Positions 6,764-9,841 of a stretch of DNA of 9,841 nt are shown piece after piece. The translations under genes were made by a program, and so were the position numbers. The stretch's first letter is position 1; each line of letters starts with the position of its first letter. The notes beneath the pieces were generated by a model, which worked only from the letters and a program-made list of their open reading frames with translations, was not told the origin of the DNA and made no database searches. This DNA is from Leptolinea sp. UBA1437 (GTDB taxonomy: Bacteria > Chloroflexota > Anaerolineae > Anaerolineales > Anaerolineaceae): NCBI GenBank assembly GCA_002329625.1, contig DCTP01000145.1, positions 126-9,966 on the forward strand, written 5' to 3'.

Positions 6764-6794
6764 TACTAATATTACATTTGTCACATCGCTTTCT

Positions 6795-6823
6795 ATATTA
6801 CGCTTAATTTCATCGATTGTCAA
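6795..6823 (-). promoter_or_regulatory. Strong promoter of the small minus-strand unit
   Basis: Consensus -35 TTGACA (6818-6823), 17-base spacer, and -10 TAATAT (6795-6800) on the minus strand; start expected near 6788. It begins only 13 bases after the nagB terminator (6836-6879), so the small unit is transcribed independently of nagB. This is the best promoter in the window, although only a 24-codon ORF follows before the next terminator. Confidence 0.8.
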
Positions 6824-6835
6824 ATGAAATGTCAT

Positions 6836-6879
6836 AAAAAATATCAGACAAGCCATCCAATCGAGCCTGTCTGATATTT
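6836..6879 (-). terminator. Intrinsic terminator of nagB
   Basis: AAATATCAGACAGGC (6879-6865, minus) pairs over 15 bp with GCTTGTCTGATATTT (6853-6839) and continues into T residues (6840-6836). One pair is G.U in the minus-strand RNA and A.C on the plus strand, matching the nagB direction. It lies 27 bases past the nagB stop. Confidence 0.9.
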
Positions 6880-6905
6880 ATGAAAACAATTTTTTTACAA
6901 ATTTC

Positions 6906-7661
6906 TTACAGAAAATCCGGATGATCCCGGCGGATGACACTCAGTGCTTCTTCATCGCCAATAACAATTACCTTGGGGTGAAATTGTAAAATGGAAGCCG
7001 GAACCTGAGGCCTGACCTTTCCAAACATCGCTTCATGCAGAATTTCCGCTTTCTTTTGCCCCGTGCATAACAATAAAATTTTTCTTGCGCTCATAATTGT
7101 TCCGATTCCCATCGTCATGGCTTGGGTCGGGACTTCCCTAATATTAGAAAAAAAGCGTTTGTTTGCTTCACGGGTACTTTCCGTCAAATCGACTACATGG
7201 GTATATTTTGGAAAATAATCGGAAGGTTCGTTGAAACCAATATGACCGTTGAGGCCGATTCCGAGTAATTGCAAATCGATCCCCCCCATACTTTCGATCA
7301 TTTTTTCATATTCCCGGCAGGCACTCTCCAAATCATCGGCCATACCATTCGGAAGATGTGTATTCCTGGGATGAATGTTAATCTTCGAAAAAAGATGATC
7401 ATACATAAATTGATGATAACTTTGGGGATGATCGGCAGGTAAGCCGATGTACTCATCCAAATTCACCGTCCGAACTAATGAAAAATCTAACTTTCCCTGG
7501 CTGTGCCTCAAAACAAGTTCACTGTATAACGAAAGCGGAGTCGATCCGGTCGCCAATCCAAACACACAAGCGGGATTTTCCTCCATTGTTTGAGTAAAGA
7601 TGTCTGCCCCCAAGCGACCGGCTTCTACCGCATCTTTCGCAGGGATAAATTTTATTTTCAT
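6906..7661 (-). CDS. nagB: Glucosamine-6-phosphate deaminase
   Basis: Converts glucosamine-6-phosphate to fructose-6-phosphate and ammonia, linking amino-sugar catabolism to glycolysis in the cytoplasm. It has 251 residues, typical for the monomeric Bacillus-type enzyme. Visible motifs: FGLATGSTP (phosphate site), NLDEY with general base D69, GIGLNGHIGFNEP with H140 and E145, and LTESTREANKRFF. The Asp that precedes the catalytic His by two in E. coli is Asn138 here, as is common in Bacillota. The open frame extends to 7712, but the ATG at 7661 has an ideal GGAGG five to eight bases upstream and is chosen. It is divergent from the nitroreductase, has its own promoter and terminator, and appears to be monocistronic; nagA is not in the window. 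Confidence 0.96.
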   Translation of the reverse strand: MKIKFIPAKDAVEAGRLGADIFTQTMEENPACVFGLATGSTPLSLYSELVLRHSQGKLDFSLVRTVNLDEYIGLPADHPQSYHQFMYDHLFSKINIHPRNTHLPNGMADDLESACREYEKMIESMGGIDLQLLGIGLNGHIGFNEPSDYFPKYTHVVDLTESTREANKRFFSNIREVPTQAMTMGIGTIMSARKILLLCTGQKKAEILHEAMFGKVRPQVPASILQFHPKVIVIGDEEALSVIRRDHPDFL

Positions 7662-7712
7662 GACAAATCCTCCAAATATTTTGACCTTTAATAAGAATTG
7701 ATTGATTATCAT

Positions 7713-7730
7713 TCCTAAAAGGGATTAGGA
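7713..7730. repeat. Inverted repeat TCCTAA-N6-TTAGGA in the nagB 5' leader
   Basis: Perfect 6-bp arms with a six-base centre (AAGGGA on plus), between the predicted nagB transcription start (near 7745) and its start codon. It may be an operator for a nagB regulator or a small RNA hairpin. It does not match a GntR-type NagR site that I know. Confidence 0.35.
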
Positions 7731-7740
7731 TAAAGATAAA

Positions 7741-7791
7741 CAATTGACCAAATCATAACGCAAGAAAGAATTATTGTTAAATCGTCAATTG
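7741..7791. repeat. Inverted repeat CAATTGAC ... GTCAATTG framing the divergent promoters
   Basis: CAATTGAC (7741-7748) and GTCAATTG (7784-7791) are perfect 8-bp inverted copies with 35 bases between. The pair encloses the -35 elements of both divergent promoters and the -10 of nagB. A dimeric regulator binding both copies could control nagB and the nitroreductase together. Chance is possible because the motif contains the self-complementary CAATTG. Confidence 0.4.
7752..7780 (-). promoter_or_regulatory. Predicted nagB promoter
   Basis: On the minus strand -35 TTAACA (7775-7780), 17-base spacer, -10 TATGAT (7752-7757). Start expected near 7745, giving an 84-base leader before the nagB ATG. 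Confidence 0.6.
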
Positions 7792-7802
7792 GAATCTATA
7801 AA
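7774..7802 (+). promoter_or_regulatory. Predicted nitroreductase promoter
   Basis: On the plus strand -35 TTGTTA (7774-7779), 17-base spacer, -10 TATAAA (7797-7802). Its -35 overlaps the -35 of the nagB promoter on the other strand. The leader would be only about 16 bases, just enough for the GGAAAGGA ribosome site. Confidence 0.5.
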
Positions 7803-7824
7803 TTTTTGATTCGGAAAGGATCTT

Positions 7825-8421
7825 ATGAAAGACTTGCTTGACAGTATTCGGGAACGCAGAAGTATTTATTCCATCGCTAAAAAATCACCGATTTCGGATG
7901 AAAGAATTCGGGAATTGGTTTCTCTGGCTGTTATGCACACTCCCTCCGCTTTTAATATGCAGAGCCAACGAGCGGTTTTGTTGTTCGGGAATCACCATGA
8001 AAAATTATGGTCGATAACAAAGGATACTTTACGCGGCATCGTTCCTCCTGAACAATTTGAAAGCACCGAAAATAAAATCGATGGTTTTGCTGCCGGATAT
8101 GGGTCAATTCTTTTTTTTGACGATACCGAAACGGTAGCCGATTTTCAATATAAATTTCCGCTTTATGCGGATAATTTTTCCGTTTGGACCGAACACTCCA
8201 ACGGCATGCTGCAATATATTGCCTGGACACTGTTGGAAGCGGAAGGGCTCGGTGCCTCTTTGCAACATTACAACCCGTTGATTGATGAAAAAGTAAAATC
8301 CGCGTGGGACATTCCGGCATCTTGGAAACTCATTGCTCAAATGCCTTTTGGGTTGCCGACAGCTCCAGCCGATAAAAAAGAGTTTGTTCCGATTGAAAAA
8401 CGATTTAAAGCATTCGAGTAA
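7825..8421 (+). CDS. Nitroreductase-family FMN oxidoreductase (Frm2-like)
   Basis: Cytoplasmic NAD(P)H- and FMN-dependent reductase, 198 residues, one nitroreductase domain. Visible features: R11-R12-S13 in RERRSIYSI for FMN phosphate, TPSAFNMQSQRAVLLFG for flavin ring contacts, MLQYIAWTLLEAEGLGASL with the conserved glycines of the central helix, and AQMPFG near the C-terminus. The SAFNMQSQR and QHYNP segments resemble the Frm2/HBN1 branch of small nitroreductases, tied to nitroaromatic reduction and lipid or redox signalling in yeast; the natural substrate here is unknown. ATG is preceded by GGAAAGGA (7815-7822). The gene is divergent from nagB and is followed after 116 bases by a HAD hydrolase on the same strand, without an evident terminator between. 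Confidence 0.9.
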   Translation: MKDLLDSIRERRSIYSIAKKSPISDERIRELVSLAVMHTPSAFNMQSQRAVLLFGNHHEKLWSITKDTLRGIVPPEQFESTENKIDGFAAGYGSILFFDDTETVADFQYKFPLYADNFSVWTEHSNGMLQYIAWTLLEAEGLGASLQHYNPLIDEKVKSAWDIPASWKLIAQMPFGLPTAPADKKEFVPIEKRFKAFE

Positions 8422-8537
8422 ATAAAGTTTATTTTGATATCATAATCCTAATTTCTCATAAAATAACGGAGAGAATCAAAATAAAATTCGGAAGCGATTA
8501 GAATTAAAGCCAAAAAATAGAAGGAAATCCGTTTCAG

Positions 8538-9365
8538 ATGAAAACGAATATTGAAATCATTCATCCGCTGCCTCCCGAAACATACATACGCCATGCTCTG
8601 TTTGACTTTAATGGTACTTTCTCACTGATTCGTGAAGGTTGGCAGGAAATTATGATTCCGATGATGGTTGATTTACTGATGCAGACGCCGGAACATGAAG
8701 AGGAAGCCGAAGTCACGCGGGTGGTAAAGGAATATGTCACTCAATTAACCGGAAAACAAACCATTTACCTAATGATGCAACTGGCTGAGGAAATCAACAA
8801 ACGTGGCGGAACAGCGGAATCTCCCGATGTTTATAAGGATATTTATCAAACCAAATTACTGGAACGGATTCAGTATCGCCGTGAAGGGCTGCGGAACGGC
8901 AATATCCGGCCCGAGGAATATTTGATCCCCGGATCCGTAGAAATTCTTCAAGCCCTTAAATCCCGAGGTGTCAAATGCTATCTGGTATCCGAAATGGATG
9001 AAAAATATGTATTGGAAGACGTTGACCTACTTCAATTAACCCCTTATTTTGATGAAATCCATGGCACGTTGGATGATTATGTTAAAGTTTCCAAAAAAAT
9101 GATCATCAAAGAAATTATTCTCGACAACAACCTAACCGGTTCGGAATTTGTCGGAACGGGAGACGGTTTTGTTGAAATTGAAAACACCAAGGCGGTAAAT
9201 GGAATTGCCATCGGGGTCGCACCGGATGAAAAAGATCATACGAAAGTTGACCCATGGAAGCGTGAACGGCTGATTCAAGCCGGAGCGGATTTGATTATTC
9301 CCAATTTTATCAATACCGAGGGTTTGATTGATTTACTTTTTCAAGGAGAATCCAAAATCCTCTGA
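8538..9365 (+). CDS. HAD-family hydrolase with unusual DxN motif I
   Basis: Probable cytoplasmic sugar-phosphate phosphatase of the haloacid dehalogenase superfamily, 275 residues with an alpha-helical cap (about residues 32-125) inserted after motif I. Motif I reads FD23FN25GTF: the nucleophile D23 is present, but the second Asp, the usual general acid/base of phosphatases, is Asn. Motif II is S151 (LVSE), motif III a lysine in KVSKKM (186-187), motif IV GD209GFVE213I. The acidic metal ligands are therefore intact. The FNGTFSLIREGW start is recognisable as a specific HAD subgroup, usually with sugar-metabolism genes. AGAAGGAAA stands 10 bases before the ATG. A stem-loop terminator follows. 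It could be cotranscribed with the nitroreductase or use its own weak promoter in the 116-base gap; neither is clear. Confidence 0.88.
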   Translation: MKTNIEIIHPLPPETYIRHALFDFNGTFSLIREGWQEIMIPMMVDLLMQTPEHEEEAEVTRVVKEYVTQLTGKQTIYLMMQLAEEINKRGGTAESPDVYKDIYQTKLLERIQYRREGLRNGNIRPEEYLIPGSVEILQALKSRGVKCYLVSEMDEKYVLEDVDLLQLTPYFDEIHGTLDDYVKVSKKMIIKEIILDNNLTGSEFVGTGDGFVEIENTKAVNGIAIGVAPDEKDHTKVDPWKRERLIQAGADLIIPNFINTEGLIDLLFQGESKIL

Positions 9366-9399
9366 TTTACCGATCTGATTAGGATTGAAAAGCCGACAA

Positions 9400-9434
9400 C
9401 GCATCACGATCAATGATTGGGATGCGCTTATTTT
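9400..9434 (+). terminator. Probable terminator after the HAD gene
   Basis: CGCATC (9400-9405) pairs with GATGCG (9421-9426); the interior continues with ATCA/TGAT and one mismatch, followed by CTTATTTTAT. It lies 34 bases past the HAD stop, reaching the stop codon of the convergent gene. In the other direction the U-tail is poor. Confidence 0.65.
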
Positions 9435-9841
9435 ATAAGGATTCGATCATTTCAAATCGGACCTGATAAACAATCTCTTGTCCAGGTTGAATAAATTTCA
9501 ATCTGTTTTCACGCCGATTTTTTGCCCGCCCGTCAAGCTGGCAGTTTGCGGGTTCGAGCCCCAGCACATATTCTTTTACCCCCATCATTTTCCACTCGAT
9601 AAATTCATCCAAGGAGGCGGGATCAAAATAAATCGCAACCCCTTTTTGAGACTTCGGTTGGAAAACTTTTACGGGTTTGGCTTGATCAAAATGATGATAG
9701 TAGCACATTTCAACAAATCCGGGCTGCGGAGAGATCATTTTATTCCACTCGGCTAATCCTTCGTTTGCATGCTCATCTCTCGGTGTAACCGTTGTCGAAG
9801 GAATATCGACAATCAAATCTTCATCCAGCAGCGGATAGCCG
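9433..9841 (-). CDS. DUF4432-type aldose 1-epimerase-like protein, partial (N-terminal part beyond right edge)
   Basis: Only the C-terminal 135 residues are visible. The frame is open through the right edge, reading GYPLLDEDLIVDIPSTTVTP from the border, so the gene is not the short frame that starts with a TTG inside the window. The segment EWKMMGVKEYVLGLEPANC, then GR and a late IxPGQEIxYQVRFE strand, are hallmarks of the DUF4432 branch of the galactose-mutarotase-like beta-sandwich superfamily; TPRDEHANEG matches the same branch. The N-terminal two thirds, including most sugar-binding residues, is missing. Function is probably binding or epimerising a sugar, or sugar recognition without catalysis. 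It converges on the HAD gene, with 67 bases between the two stops. Start codon and upstream signals cannot be judged. Confidence 0.85.
   Translation of the reverse strand, partial: GYPLLDEDLIVDIPSTTVTPRDEHANEGLAEWNKMISPQPGFVEMCYYHHFDQAKPVKVFQPKSQKGVAIYFDPASLDEFIEWKMMGVKEYVLGLEPANCQLDGRAKNRRENRLKFIQPGQEIVYQVRFEMIESL

Larger units (their letters stand above)
6424..6788 (-). ncRNA. Predicted ~365-nt structured transcript carrying a tiny ORF
   Basis: Bounded by a near-consensus promoter (6795-6823) and an intrinsic terminator (6424-6464). From 5' to 3' it has a 7-4-7 hairpin (6746-6763), a hairpin of CAAAGGAA with TTCCTTTG (6684-6712), a Shine-Dalgarno and 24-codon ORF (6529-6603), a 12-bp hairpin (6486-6513) and the terminator. 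The leader of about 185 nt before the ORF is long and structured. It resembles the layout of type I toxin mRNAs or of leader-peptide attenuators, but I recognise no known RNA family. Length and ends are predicted only. Confidence 0.5.

Noticed and set aside
7700..7720. TGATTATCA as a Fur or PerR site in front of nagB
   Set aside because: Only a 4-1-4 palindrome, with poor match outside the core and no link to iron or peroxide genes.

Overview
The window looks like a chromosomal segment of an anaerobic or microaerophilic low-GC Gram-positive bacterium (Bacillota; Bacilli or a relative is my best guess). The reasons are strong GGAGG-type ribosome binding sites, sigma-A-like promoters, intrinsic terminators with U-tails, a PerR-type regulator next to rubrerythrin, and UGA used as a normal stop (for example at the end of the HAD gene). 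The gene content is mostly metabolic housekeeping. I see no phage, transposon, CRISPR or tRNA/rRNA sequence.

Layout. (1) Positions 1-957, minus strand: a peroxide-stress operon, perR followed 10 bases later by rubrerythrin, which runs off the left edge. A clear promoter and a PerR-box palindrome lie at the front of perR. (2) 958-1509: about 550 bases with no gene I can support. (3) 1510-3795, plus strand: a sugar-phosphate nucleotidyltransferase and a class I PLP aminotransferase, closed by a terminator. (4) 3893-4858, plus: an aldose 1-epimerase-like gene, meeting a MATE-family transporter (4914-6266, minus) at a shared bidirectional terminator. (5) 6267-6905: an intergenic region that is not empty. 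It holds a compact minus-strand transcription unit with a near-consensus promoter, a leader of about 185 nt, a 24-codon hydrophobic ORF with a very good Shine-Dalgarno, a 12-bp hairpin and an intrinsic terminator, followed by the MATE gene. (6) nagB (minus) and a nitroreductase (plus) diverge from overlapping promoters framed by an 8-bp inverted repeat. (7) A HAD-family phosphatase (plus) converges on a DUF4432-type aldose epimerase-like gene (minus, cut by the right edge).

Taken together the metabolic genes point to sugar and amino-sugar handling: nagB feeds glucosamine-6-phosphate to glycolysis, two epimerase-family proteins act on sugars, the nucleotidyltransferase makes an activated sugar, and the HAD enzyme is probably a sugar-phosphate phosphatase. 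PerR and rubrerythrin provide peroxide defence.

The most interesting region is 6424-6823. Three hairpins in this neighbourhood (6431-6464, 6486-6513 and the nagB terminator 6839-6879) each have one imperfect pair that is A.C on the plus strand but G.U on the minus strand, which is direct evidence that the functional RNA is the minus-strand one. The Shine-Dalgarno of the tiny ORF can pair with a leader segment that can instead pair with an earlier segment, as expected for a translational switch. Whether this is a small membrane protein, a type I toxin-like gene, or a leader peptide controlling the downstream MATE exporter by attenuation cannot be decided from sequence alone.
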